Positions 1-6,546 of a stretch of 18,864 nt of DNA are shown in pieces. Both the position numbers and the translations under genes were made by a program. This DNA is from Hyphomicrobium_A sp943371625 (GTDB lineage Bacteria > Pseudomonadota > Alphaproteobacteria > Rhizobiales > Hyphomicrobiaceae): assembly GCA_943371625.1 (NCBI GenBank), contig CALRVN010000018.1, positions 1 through 18,864 on the forward strand, written 5' to 3'. How positions within the stretch are numbered: the first letter of the stretch is position 1; each line of letters begins with the position of its first letter. The notes beneath the pieces are model-generated. The model worked only from the letters and a program-made list of their open reading frames with translations. It was not told where the DNA came from and did no database searches.

Positions 1-1052
1 TCGACCGCCTCGTAACGGAAGCAGCCGACACGTGCCAGCTCGGCCTCGGGCAGCCAATCGAGCAGGAACTGGAAGTCCTCCTCCGTCTCGCCGGGGAAGC
101 CGACGATGAACGTCGAGCGCACGGCAAGGTCGGGACACATCTCGCGCCAGCGGCGCAAACGCTCCAGCGTCTTGTCCTGATGTGCGGGACGGCGCATCGC
201 CTTCAGCACCTTCGGCGACGCATGCTGGAACGGGATGTCGAGATACGGAAGGATCTTCCCGTCCCCCATCAGCGGAATGACGTTGTCGACATGCGGATAG
301 GGATAGACGTAGTGCAGCCGCACCCATGCGCCGAGTTCGCCCATCGCCTCGCACAGTTGCTGGAAGCGCGCCGGCAGTGGCCGCCCCTTCCACTGGCTTT
401 CGGCGTATTTGATATCGAGCCCGTAAGCGCTCGTGTCCTGGCTGATGACGAGCAGCTCTTTCACGCCCGCCTTCACCAGGCGCTCGGCCTCCGTCATCAC
501 GTGGTTCGACGGCCGGCTTTTGAGATCGCCGCGGAGATGCGGAATGATGCAGAACGAGCAGCGGTTGTTGCAGCCCTCGGAAATCTTCAGGTACGCGTAA
601 TGGCGCGGCGTCAGACGCAGCCCTTCGGCCGGCACGAGGTCGATGAACGGGTCATGCACCGGCGGCACGGCCGCATGCACCGCTTGCACCACCTGCTCGT
701 ACTGATGCGGCCCCGTAACTGCGAGCACGCCCGGATGGCTCTCGCGGATCCGTCCCTCTTCCACACCGAAGCAGCCGGTCACGATCACGCGCCCGTTCTC
801 CGCCATCGCCTCGCCGATGGCGTCGAGGCTCTCCTGCTTGGCGGAATCGAGGAACCCGCAAGTGTTCACCACGACCACGTCGGCGCCCGCGTAGTCCGGC
901 GACACCTGATAGCCCTGCGCGCGCAGCTTGGTGAGAATGCGCTCTGAATCGACCAGCGCCTTCGGGCAGCCGAGCGATACGAATCCGACGGTCGGCGACT
1001 GACCGCGCAGCTTCTCAGCCGGGGCGTCCATTTTGATCAGGGAAGACGTCAT
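1..1052 (-). CDS. rimO: Ribosomal protein S12 methylthiotransferase RimO (partial, C-terminus beyond window)
   Basis: Radical-SAM enzyme that adds a methylthio group to the conserved aspartate of ribosomal protein S12. The reading frame from the ATG at 1052 gives about 350 residues beginning MTSSLIKMDAPAEK and runs off the left edge without a stop. The N-terminal methylthiotransferase domain has its three cluster cysteines at about residues 29 (SLGCPKALVDSE), 65 (NTCGF) and 94 (TGCF). The radical-SAM CxxxCxxC motif is CNNRCSFC at 161-168. The SLGCPKALVDSE and SRPSNHV signatures point to RimO rather than MiaB. The C-terminal TRAM domain is missing only because the window ends. A GAGG just upstream supports the start. 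It is transcribed away from the repeat region at 1053-1490. Identification is by recalled family motifs; I am confident. Confidence 0.95.
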   Translation of the reverse strand, partial: MTSSLIKMDAPAEKLRGQSPTVGFVSLGCPKALVDSERILTKLRAQGYQVSPDYAGADVVVVNTCGFLDSAKQESLDAIGEAMAENGRVIVTGCFGVEEGRIRESHPGVLAVTGPHQYEQVVQAVHAAVPPVHDPFIDLVPAEGLRLTPRHYAYLKISEGCNNRCSFCIIPHLRGDLKSRPSNHVMTEAERLVKAGVKELLVISQDTSAYGLDIKYAESQWKGRPLPARFQQLCEAMGELGAWVRLHYVYPYPHVDNVIPLMGDGKILPYLDIPFQHASPKVLKAMRRPAHQDKTLERLRRWREMCPDLAVRSTFIVGFPGETEEDFQFLLDWLPEAELARVGCFRYEAV

Positions 1053-1131
1053 GCGCGGCCTCTAGCACGCCTCGCGCTTGCGGGCGAGCCCCGCTTTGCA
1101 GCCCGGCGAATAAGCAAAGCAGAAGTTCATC

Positions 1132-1278
1132 GTTCCGATGCCTTTGGCCGCACCGCTAGGTTGCCGCCAACGAGAGTGCTTCCGGAAAAGTGGAAACCGG
1201 TTTTCCGATAAGAAGCACGGCCAAACAAAGTCTCTAGAGCCGTTCCCGCTAAAACCGGAACGGCTTGGGCATCGGAAC
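1132..1278. repeat. Palindromic intergenic element with 11-bp terminal inverted repeats
   Basis: The ends are a perfect inverted repeat, GTTCCGATGCC at 1132-1142 and GGCATCGGAAC at 1268-1278. Inside lie nested stems: GTGCTT (1176-1181) with AAGCAC (1213-1218), CGGAAAA (1183-1189) with TTTTCCG (1201-1207), and a separate 9-bp stem AGCCGTTCC (1238-1246) with GGAACGGCT (1257-1265). The core (a CCGGAAAA arm, then a CCGGTTTTCCG arm) resembles dispersed palindromes I recall from Hyphomicrobiales genomes. That resemblance is from memory and not checked. No transposase is present, so it would be a non-autonomous or REP-like element. Confidence 0.65.
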
Positions 1279-1284
1279 AATCAA

Positions 1285-1368
1285 ATGACCGCCGATCGAC
1301 TGCTTTCCTGGGCCGGCCTGTTCGTCTCCGTGGCGATCCTCGGCTCGGTGATCTTCGCCCTCGTCTGA
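1285..1368 (+). CDS. Possible 27-aa single-span membrane peptide
   Basis: ATG at 1285 to TGA at 1366-1368 encodes MTADRLLSWAGLFVSVAILG followed by SVIFALV. This is a short polar N-terminus and one hydrophobic segment from about residue 7 to 27. It begins 6 bp after the palindromic element and ends just before the next inverted-repeat element. No convincing Shine-Dalgarno sequence is seen (the ATG follows AACAATCAA). The frame extends upstream to 1138, but that part lies inside the repeat and is unlikely to be coding. I do not recognise a family. It could equally be a chance frame. Confidence 0.3.
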   Translation: MTADRLLSWAGLFVSVAILGSVIFALV

Positions 1369-1375
1369 CGCCAAC

Positions 1376-1471
1376 GTTGTCATCCCGGCACTTGTTGCCG
1401 GGATCCAGCTCACGTCTGGGTCTTGAGGTTGCGGATAGATGTATCCCGGGGACGAGCCCCGGGATAACAAC
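1376..1471. repeat. Second intergenic inverted-repeat element
   Basis: GTTGTCATCCCGG begins at 1376 and its imperfect inverse CCGGGATAACAAC ends at 1471. Internal arms include CCCGGcacttgttgCCGGG and a strong hairpin formed by TCCCGGGG and CCCCGGGA near 1444-1464. This is the style of GC-rich palindromes scattered between genes in Hyphomicrobiales. It lies between the tiny ORF at 1285 and the duplicated lon fragment. It could also act as a transcription barrier, but no U-tract marks a classical terminator. Confidence 0.5.
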
Positions 1472-1487
1472 AATCCAAGCGCCAGCG

Positions 1488-1655
1488 CTACTCGGCCGCG
1501 ACCGTCACCGGCTTCTCCTCGAGCGCCGCGCCCATCGCATCCTCGACGCGCTCCAGGAAGATCAGCTCCAGCTGCCGCCGCGTCTCTTCCGAGAGGTCTT
1601 CGGTATCCTTGCGATTGCGCGCCGGGAGCATGACCCGCGTGATCCCGGCCCGCGC
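1488..1655 (-). pseudogene. Duplicated 3' end of lon (fragment, 5' part absent)
   Basis: On the minus strand this encodes the last ~55 residues of Lon, from ARAGITRVMLPARNRKDTED to the C-terminus, in the same frame and followed by a TAG stop at 1488-1490. Bases 1495-1655 match 2505-2665 of the intact lon gene at 160 of 161 positions. The one difference (1510 versus 2520) changes EEKP here to EEKQ in the intact gene. This copy ends VTVAAE and the intact gene ends VTVAA. Homology stops abruptly at 1655/2665. It lacks the ATPase and Ser-Lys dyad and cannot be functional alone. It may be the original lon terminus, displaced when the intervening DNA arrived. Confidence 0.9.
1495..1655. repeat. Direct repeat, copy 1 (lon 3' end)
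   Basis: A 161-bp direct repeat with copy 2 at 2505-2665, same orientation, one mismatch, exact offset 1010 bp. Together the copies bracket about 850 bp of DNA that carries the orphan membrane-protein gene. Confidence 0.95.
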
Positions 1656-1681
1656 CACCTCCACTACCGCTAGCCTGCGCC

Positions 1682-2161
1682 TCAACGAACTAGAAAGCAC
1701 AGCAAGCTGCTCAAAAGAAATATTCCCACGCTGACGAAAGTTATCAGTAGCGCGACGTTCAGCAGCCAGCCATATCGACAGAGCCACTTGAGCAAGAAGC
1801 GGGTGTCGTTCTGAGGATCAACATAGTTGCTTAGGGGCCAGTCGAATCGCAGGAACATCGCGTATAGACTAATGAAGGACGACACCAAGCACCCGGAAAG
1901 TGCAATCAAAGCGACAGGACCCAACTTGGGATTCGAAGCCTCACCTATATTGAGTGCGGCAATCGCGGTCATGATCGCATTGAAAGTCAGAAGCTGACCA
2001 ATCTTCTGGAAGATCGCCGAGTAGATATCACGCAGGTAAGTGTAGACGGCCTCCCAGTCGCCCAACCTTGTGTGCAGGGACGCGAGGATAGCGCGTTGAC
2101 CTTCGTCGTCCACCGAACGGAACAGGCGGAAAAATCGCGTCAAATTATTCGCAAGAAGCAT
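1682..2161 (-). CDS. Orphan three-helix membrane protein of unknown function, between lon 3'-end repeats
   Basis: 159 codons from the ATG at 2161, with a GGA-rich sequence just upstream. The polar N-terminus (residues 1-50) is followed by hydrophobic segments at about 56-72, 82-104 and 131-157. I do not recognise the family. The plan (a ~50-residue soluble, helix-rich N-terminus followed by a hairpin of membrane helices) resembles small membrane effectors of the SLATT or DUF5706 type used in nucleotide-signal defence, but no diagnostic motif is visible, so this is only a suggestion. The coding sequence is visibly more AT-rich than the rimO, lon and GSR genes around it. The gene is flanked by direct repeats of the lon 3' end, and overlapping palindromes lie about 35 bp upstream. 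These features suggest horizontal acquisition. Confidence 0.7.
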   Translation of the reverse strand: MLLANNLTRFFRLFRSVDDEGQRAILASLHTRLGDWEAVYTYLRDIYSAIFQKIGQLLTFNAIMTAIAALNIGEASNPKLGPVALIALSGCLVSSFISLYAMFLRFDWPLSNYVDPQNDTRFLLKWLCRYGWLLNVALLITFVSVGIFLLSSLLCFLVR

Positions 2162-2195
2162 CGCGGAGCTTCCTTATCAAAAATTTCCAAGAGGT

Positions 2196-2219
2196 GACTG
2201 GTACCAGTCCAAAATGGAC
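2196..2219. promoter_or_regulatory. Overlapping palindromes upstream of the orphan membrane-protein gene (possible operator)
   Basis: GACTGGTACCAGTC (2196-2209) is a perfect 14-bp palindrome. It overlaps a second one, GTCCA-AAA-TGGAC (2207-2219). They lie 35-58 bp upstream of the ATG at 2161, where an operator or promoter would be expected. No cognate repressor is encoded beside it, and the binding partner is unknown. Confidence 0.4.
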
Positions 2220-2500
2220 CGGCGCGGGGCGAGGATGAACGGGTTCCCGCCCAGTGCCGCAAATCAATCGCTGCCTATAGCATCCCGGACAGGCTCAAGG
2301 CTCCTATCTCTTCACGGCAGCAGGCCACCATCTCTGGCAGCCCCAACATTCTCGACGAACGGATGGGGGAAAAGTTAGAAAAAGGGGTATCTCCCCGACG
2401 ACCGTTTTTCAGAGAAACGCGCAACGTGGCTCCTCGGCCTGTCCATGCGAAGCATGGCTCCGCCGTGACGCTTGAGGATGAGGTTGAAACTGGCGGCCAC
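2220..2500. other. Gene-free stretch downstream of lon
   Basis: No convincing gene on either strand. The stretch includes a compact hairpin, CCATGC-GAA-GCATGG (2443-2457), about 45 bp beyond the lon stop. It lacks a U-tract and is not a classical intrinsic terminator, though it could slow or stop transcription leaving lon. It is the part of the inter-repeat DNA nearest to lon. Confidence 0.5.
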
Positions 2501-4903
2501 CTAAGCCGCGACCGTCACCTGCTTCTCCTCGAGCGCCGCGCCCATCGCATCCTCGACGCGCTCCAGGAAGATCAGCTCCAGCTGCCGCCGCGTCTCTTCC
2601 GAGAGGTCTTCGGTATCCTTGCGATTGCGCGCCGGGAGCATGACCCGCGTGATCCCGGCCCGCGCGGCCGCAGCCAGCTTCTCCTTGATGCCGCCAACCG
2701 GCAGCACCAGCCCGCGCAGACTGATCTCGCCCGTCATCGCCGTATCCGACCGCACAGGGCGCTCTGTCATCAGTGAGGTCAATGCGATGAACATCGCGAC
2801 GCCGGCCGACGGGCCGTCCTTCGGAATGGCGCCCGCGGGCACGTGCACGTGGATGTCGCTCCGCTCGAACAGCTTCTCGTCGATGCCGAGTTGCGGCGCG
2901 CGGTTCTTGACGATCGACAGCGCCGCCTGCACGCTCTCGCGCATCACCTCGCCGAGCTGACCGGTGAGGATCAGTTTGCCGTTACCCGGCGACCGCGCCG
3001 CTTCGATGAAGAGGATGTCGCCGCCGACCGGCGTCCAGGCGAGTCCGGTCGCGACGCCGGGCACCGACGTGCGCATGGCGACTTCGCTCTCGAACGTCGC
3101 CGAGCCGAGGATCGCGTTGAGATCGTCGACGCCGATACGGATCGGCCCTACCTCACCCTCCGCGACGCGCACGGCAACGTGCCGCAAGACCTTGCCGATC
3201 TCGCGTTCGAGGCTGCGCACGCCCGCTTCCCGCGTGTAAAGGCCGATGATCTGGCGTAGCGCCTCGTCGTCGATCTCCACCTGCTCGGGCTTCACGCCAT
3301 TAGCTTCGAGCTGCCGCGCGATGAGGTACCGCTTGGCGATGTTGAACTTCTCCTCGGCCGAGTAGCCGGAGAGCTGGATCACCTCCATGCGGTCGCGCAA
3401 CGGCCCGGGAATCTGATCGAGAACGTTCGCCGTCGCGATGAATACGACCCGCGACAGATCGAACGGCACCGCGAGATAGTTGTCGCGGAACGTGTTGTTC
3501 TGTTCCGGATCGAGCACCTCCAGCAACGCGGCGCGCGGGTCGCCCTGCATCCCCGATCCGACCTTGTCGATCTCGTCCAGCATCATGACGCAGTTGCGCG
3601 AGCCGGCCTTCCGGATGGCCTGGATGATGTTGCCGGGCAGCGCACCGATATAGGTGCGCCGGTGACCGCGGATCTCCGCTTCGTCATGCACGCCGCCGAG
3701 ACTGACGCGCACGAACTTGCGGTTCATCGCACGCGCGATCGATTGACCGAGCGACGTCTTGCCGACGCCTGGCGGGCCGACGAAGCACAGGATCGGTGCC
3801 TTGCCTTCCGGCGCCAGCTTGCGCACGGCGAGGAATTCCACGATGCGGCGCTTGATCTTGTCGAGGCCGTAGTGGTCCTCGTCCAGGATGCGGCGTGCCT
3901 CCTTAATGTCGATCCCGCTCTCTTCCGGCAGCTTCCATGGCAACTCGATCAACCAATCTAGATAGGTGCGCGTCATGCCAAAATCGGGTGAGGACTCGGG
4001 CATGCGCTCGAGCCGGCGCAGCTCCTTGCGGGCGGCATCCTCCACCTCTTTCGGCATGCCTGCCTTGGCGATCGCCTCCGACAGCTCGGCGATATCCTGC
4101 GCCTTGCTCTGCTCGCCTTCGCCCAGCTGCCGCTGAATCGCAGCCATCTGCTCGCGCAGCAGCACCTCGCGCTGACGCTCGTCCAGCGACGTCTTGGTCT
4201 GACGGCCGATCTCCTGCGACAACCGCAGCACCTCGATACGATGCGACAGCAGCGCCGACACCTTGTCGATGCGCGCCCTGATGTCGACCGTCTCCAAGAT
4301 TTCCTGCTTCTCGGACGGCTTCATATCGAGATACGCCGTTGCGAGGTCAGCCAGCGCACCGGGCGAGCTGACGCCTTGCACCGCCGCGATCATGTCGGGC
4401 GGCACCTGCGGAAGCAGTTCCAACGCCTCGATCGTCTGCCGCTGCAGGTTCAAGAACCGCGCTTCGATCTCCGGCGTGCGCTCTTCGGATTCGGCAATGC
4501 GGGTAACCCGCGCGACCAGGAACGGCCAGCCCGTCAGGAACTCGACGACCTGAAAGCGCTCATCACCCTGCACGACCATGTGGTGCGTTCCGTCCGGCGC
4601 CGTCACATAGCGCACGACGTTCGCCACCGTACCGATGCGGTGCAGGTCGATCGGCTGCGGATCGTTCTGGCTGCCATCGCGCTGCATCAGGATGCCGACC
4701 TGCCGCTGCTCGCGCACGGCGCTCTGTGCCGCCGCGATCGAACGCGGGCGGCCGACGGTCACCGGCAGCACGACGCCAGGGAACAACGTCATCTCGCGCA
4801 CCGGAATGAGCGCGATCGCATCCGCGGGCAGCGGCGGCGTGGAGTTCAACGCCGGGCGACCGGCATCCTGGTTCTGGGGAGAGTCCATCTTCATCTCGAC
4901 CAC
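2501..4903 (-). CDS. lon: ATP-dependent protease Lon
   Basis: AAA+ serine protease that degrades misfolded and regulatory proteins in the cytosol. Numbering is from the GTG at 4903 (800 aa). It has an N-terminal substrate domain at about 28-225, a coiled-coil linker at about 225-310, Walker A GPPGVGKT (376-383), Walker B MMLDEID (440-446), and a C-terminal protease domain with Ser699 in PKDGPSAG and Lys740 in GGIKEKL forming the catalytic dyad. The GTG sits 1 base after the hsp20 stop and 6 bases after GGAGG, so I prefer it. The ATGs at 4894 and 4888 are alternatives. An upstream extension of the frame to 5086 overlaps hsp20 and is not credible. The 3' end is duplicated at 1495-1655, and this copy ends VTVAA rather than VTVAAE. 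Confidence 0.95.
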   Translation of the reverse strand: MVEMKMDSPQNQDAGRPALNSTPPLPADAIALIPVREMTLFPGVVLPVTVGRPRSIAAAQSAVREQRQVGILMQRDGSQNDPQPIDLHRIGTVANVVRYVTAPDGTHHMVVQGDERFQVVEFLTGWPFLVARVTRIAESEERTPEIEARFLNLQRQTIEALELLPQVPPDMIAAVQGVSSPGALADLATAYLDMKPSEKQEILETVDIRARIDKVSALLSHRIEVLRLSQEIGRQTKTSLDERQREVLLREQMAAIQRQLGEGEQSKAQDIAELSEAIAKAGMPKEVEDAARKELRRLERMPESSPDFGMTRTYLDWLIELPWKLPEESGIDIKEARRILDEDHYGLDKIKRRIVEFLAVRKLAPEGKAPILCFVGPPGVGKTSLGQSIARAMNRKFVRVSLGGVHDEAEIRGHRRTYIGALPGNIIQAIRKAGSRNCVMMLDEIDKVGSGMQGDPRAALLEVLDPEQNNTFRDNYLAVPFDLSRVVFIATANVLDQIPGPLRDRMEVIQLSGYSAEEKFNIAKRYLIARQLEANGVKPEQVEIDDEALRQIIGLYTREAGVRSLEREIGKVLRHVAVRVAEGEVGPIRIGVDDLNAILGSATFESEVAMRTSVPGVATGLAWTPVGGDILFIEAARSPGNGKLILTGQLGEVMRESVQAALSIVKNRAPQLGIDEKLFERSDIHVHVPAGAIPKDGPSAGVAMFIALTSLMTERPVRSDTAMTGEISLRGLVLPVGGIKEKLAAAARAGITRVMLPARNRKDTEDLSEETRRQLELIFLERVEDAMGAALEEKQVTVAA
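2505..2665. repeat. Direct repeat, copy 2 (inside intact lon)
   Basis: Partner of the repeat at 1495-1655, 160 of 161 identical. Beyond 2665 the sequence continues as intact lon coding sequence, whereas beyond 1655 copy 1 enters unrelated DNA. Confidence 0.95.
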
Positions 4904-4904
4904 G

Positions 4905-5315
4905 TTATGCCTCCGCCTTCGAAAGGAGCACGAGGAGACAACCGTCCGCGAACTTGCGGCGAATATCGCTGTAGCGGCCGGCAGGAAGTCGCAGCCGGCG
5001 CTCGAAGCGGCCTTGCGGCAGTTCGAGGCGATGAATAATCGCCGACCCGAGCTCCGGCGGCAGGGTACGCGCACCGCTGACGACAAGGTCGGCGCCTTCG
5101 ATGCCGATATCGACCTGCTCCGGCCTCACGCCAGGCAGTGCTACGACGACCAGCACATCGCTTTCGCTCTCGAGCACGTCCGCGGGCGGCTCCCAGGACG
5201 GCTGCCGCGAGACCGATCGCACCGGGCGAAAGAATTGCCGATGCATGCGCTCGGCCCGCACGAGCATCTCGCAGGCTTCCGACCACATCAAACGGTTGGG
5301 AAAATCGTTGCTCAT
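4905..5315 (-). CDS. Hsp20/alpha-crystallin family small heat shock protein
   Basis: 136 aa from the ATG at 5315. The alpha-crystallin domain spans about residues 41-134. It opens with WEPPADVLESESDVLVVVAL, contains the strand pattern VDIGIEGADLVVSGART, and closes with the typical RRKFADGCLLVLLSKAE (consensus GxLxVxLPK). It is short, with a ~40-residue N-terminal arm and no IxI C-terminal tail, so oligomerisation may differ from canonical ATP-independent holdases. The TAA stop (4905-4907) is one base from the lon start, which implies translational coupling and a holdase-protease pair. No EcfG-type motif lies upstream, and a heat-shock promoter was not convincingly identified. Confidence 0.88.
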   Translation of the reverse strand: MSNDFPNRLMWSEACEMLVRAERMHRQFFRPVRSVSRQPSWEPPADVLESESDVLVVVALPGVRPEQVDIGIEGADLVVSGARTLPPELGSAIIHRLELPQGRFERRLRLPAGRYSDIRRKFADGCLLVLLSKAEA

Positions 5316-5438
5316 TTGGCTGCGCCCTAGTCCGAATGCCCATCGGCGTCGCGGCAGATGACCGCCCTGGGCAGGGATACATAGGAGCGAATTAACGGAT
5401 TTCTACATCTGCGGGATAACCGCACCGCGACGCCCGCC

Positions 5439-5472
5439 AAAAAATAAGGGCAGCTGGGAGGGCCGCCCTTTA
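5439..5472 (-). terminator. Rho-independent terminator of the HTH-only gene
   Basis: On the minus strand AAGGGC pairs with GCCCTT around a GC-rich loop, followed by ATTTTTT. It lies about 50 bp past the stop of the gene at 5520-5894 and insulates the hsp20-lon operon from it. Confidence 0.75.
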
Positions 5473-5519
5473 GGTGTTCATCGATGACTTGCGCGTGCAG
5501 GGGAGGGAAGTGCTTGGGT

Positions 5520-5894
5520 TCAATTTACGAGTTGCTCGAGGCCGTTGATGTCTTTCAGGTGCAGCGTCGAATTGGAGCCGCTTTCGATCAGCCCGCGCTC
5601 CCGCAGGTCGACCAACAGCGCCGCCAAAGTCGCGATGTCGACGCCGAGAAGGTCTGCGACGAAGCCCGACGTCAGCGCATCCGGCACCGTCTTGGCGTCG
5701 CGGCCTTCGTAGAGATTGTTCTGTGAAATCGAGAGCAGCAGCGCTGCGACCCGCACCAGCGGTTGTTCAGCGACAGCGACATTGGCGCTCGACCAGCCCT
5801 GCTCTGCAGGCTCATTCCGCTCCGAGCGTCCGCCACGGCGCCGGCTCTCGGTGGTGGGCCACGAAAGGGTTGGCTCGACTGAATGGGCGCGCAT
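5520..5894 (-). CDS. Crp-type winged-helix DNA-binding protein lacking a cyclic-nucleotide domain
   Basis: 124 aa from the ATG at 5894, with GGAG 8 bases upstream. Residues ~47-124 match the C-terminal DNA-binding half of Crp/Fnr regulators: a dimer-helix-like start (RVAALLLSI), then LTSGFVADLLGVDIATLAALLVDLRERGLIE as helix-turn-helix, then a short wing. It aligns clearly with the C-terminus of the full-length regulator at 7629-8294 (EGRD...TVAEHLDVSLDTLADALRDLHERGIV), so the two are probably paralogues. Residues 1-45 are Arg/Ser/Glu-rich and show no sensor fold. It may act as a constitutive regulator, compete for the full-length protein's sites, or be a truncated remnant. It has a good ribosome-binding site and its own terminator, so it is probably expressed. 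Confidence 0.7.
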   Translation of the reverse strand: MRAHSVEPTLSWPTTESRRRGGRSERNEPAEQGWSSANVAVAEQPLVRVAALLLSISQNNLYEGRDAKTVPDALTSGFVADLLGVDIATLAALLVDLRERGLIESGSNSTLHLKDINGLEQLVN

Positions 5895-6211
5895 TGCTCG
5901 ATCTCCGGTAGCTCTTGACTGCCTAGACCGTAATGCGGAAAGCCCCCCGAGAGTTCAGTGCGCGAGTATTGAGGCGTTAGATTTAGTAATAATTACCCCC
6001 TACTTCAGTATAGGACGTACGCCATATGGGCGCAGTTTACCCCCGATCCCATAGATTTCCCTTGAAAAACGACCCCCGTGGGCCGATATACCCGCTCGAC
6101 AAGATCACGCCTTGAGCGTGACTTTCGTGCCGCCTGCGGCCTGCATCCAGGAAATCTCAACTTTTTTGCTGGAAACGCCAGGACCCGCCTCCGTCGGCGA
6201 CGATCGTAACA
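5895..6211. other. Intergenic region with promoter-like and hairpin sequences
   Basis: No gene is supported here. The middle (about 5975-6055) is distinctly AT-richer than its surroundings. It holds the sigma70-like promoter at 6062-6090 and small hairpins at 6105-6121 (TCACGC/GCGTGA) and 6132-6143 (GCCGC/GCGGC) in what would be the leader of the gene at 6212. Confidence 0.5.
6062..6090 (+). promoter_or_regulatory. Sigma70-like promoter for the small Cys-rich gene
   Basis: TTGAAA (6062-6067), 17 bp spacer, GATATA (6085-6090). It would give a leader of about 115 nt before the ATG at 6212, containing the hairpin at 6105-6121. Confidence 0.4.
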
Positions 6212-6460
6212 ATGGCAGTGACTAAGATGGTTGATGAAGAGTTGAGCAGTCTCAAGGACCACGGCGCCTACGCCGACTGCCACGACGCATGCAACGATGG
6301 CTGCGCCGATGAGGCAGAGCGTGAAGCTCGCCGTTCCGCCGAGCAGAAGGTGCGCAAGTGCCTCCTGTGCCGCGACCCGTTCCCCAGCGCTTGGGCGGGT
6401 GAGCGCGTGTGCCGCAAGTGCAAGTCGACGTCGACCTGGCGCTCGAGTGGGATGGAGTGA
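6212..6460 (+). CDS. Small Cys-rich zinc-ribbon-like protein, unknown function
   Basis: 82 aa from the ATG at 6212; the ATG at 6227 is an alternative, and neither has a strong Shine-Dalgarno sequence. The C-terminal part has CLLC (50-53) and CRKC (67-70), a probable four-Cys zinc site. The arrangement C-x2-C-RDPFPSAWAGERVCRKCKST resembles short zinc-ribbon proteins common in Hyphomicrobiales, with W/GER/CxxCK conserved. The N-terminal part adds three more cysteines (C23, C27, C31; CHDACNDGC) that the core family does not need. A strong terminator follows. The function is unknown; nucleic-acid binding is only a guess from the fold. Confidence 0.72.
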   Translation: MAVTKMVDEELSSLKDHGAYADCHDACNDGCADEAEREARRSAEQKVRKCLLCRDPFPSAWAGERVCRKCKSTSTWRSSGME

Positions 6461-6492
6461 TCCCTCGCGATCCTGCGACTGCTACACGCGAT

Positions 6493-6518
6493 AAGGGCGG
6501 CCGTTGAGCCGCCCTTTT
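6493..6518 (+). terminator. Rho-independent terminator
   Basis: Perfect 9-bp stem AAGGGCGGC (6493-6501) with GCCGCCCTT (6508-6516), loop CGTTGA, followed by further T. It ends transcription of the gene at 6212-6460. The strand-symmetric stem could also help stop the minus-strand gene at 6547. Confidence 0.85.
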
Positions 6519-6546
6519 GCTTGCGTGGGTGCCTGGTGACCCGAGC

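Noticed and set aside
180..947. Long plus-strand open frame opposite rimO, and similar frames opposite lon and the kinases
   Set aside because: These are antisense shadows of GC-rich genes, His/Arg/Ala-rich with no domain pattern or ribosome-binding site.
1225..1246. GSR promoter inside the palindromic element (minus strand GGAAC near 1242)
   Set aside because: The GGAAC is followed by GTT only after 15 bp, one short of the accepted spacing, and the box belongs to a hairpin arm.
1495..2665. CRISPR or tandem-repeat array at the lon repeats
   Set aside because: There are only two long copies with a gene between; they are coding lon sequence rather than an array.
4905..5086. N-terminal extension of Lon up to 5086
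   Set aside because: It would overlap the hsp20 coding region in another frame and adds an Arg/Ser-rich stretch foreign to Lon. The GTG at 4903 has an ideal ribosome-binding site.
5376..5410. Heat-shock (RpoH) promoter upstream of hsp20-lon
   Set aside because: A CTCCTATGTAT sequence resembles a -10 region on the minus strand, but no CTTGAA-like -35 is found at 17-18 bp, so it is not supported.
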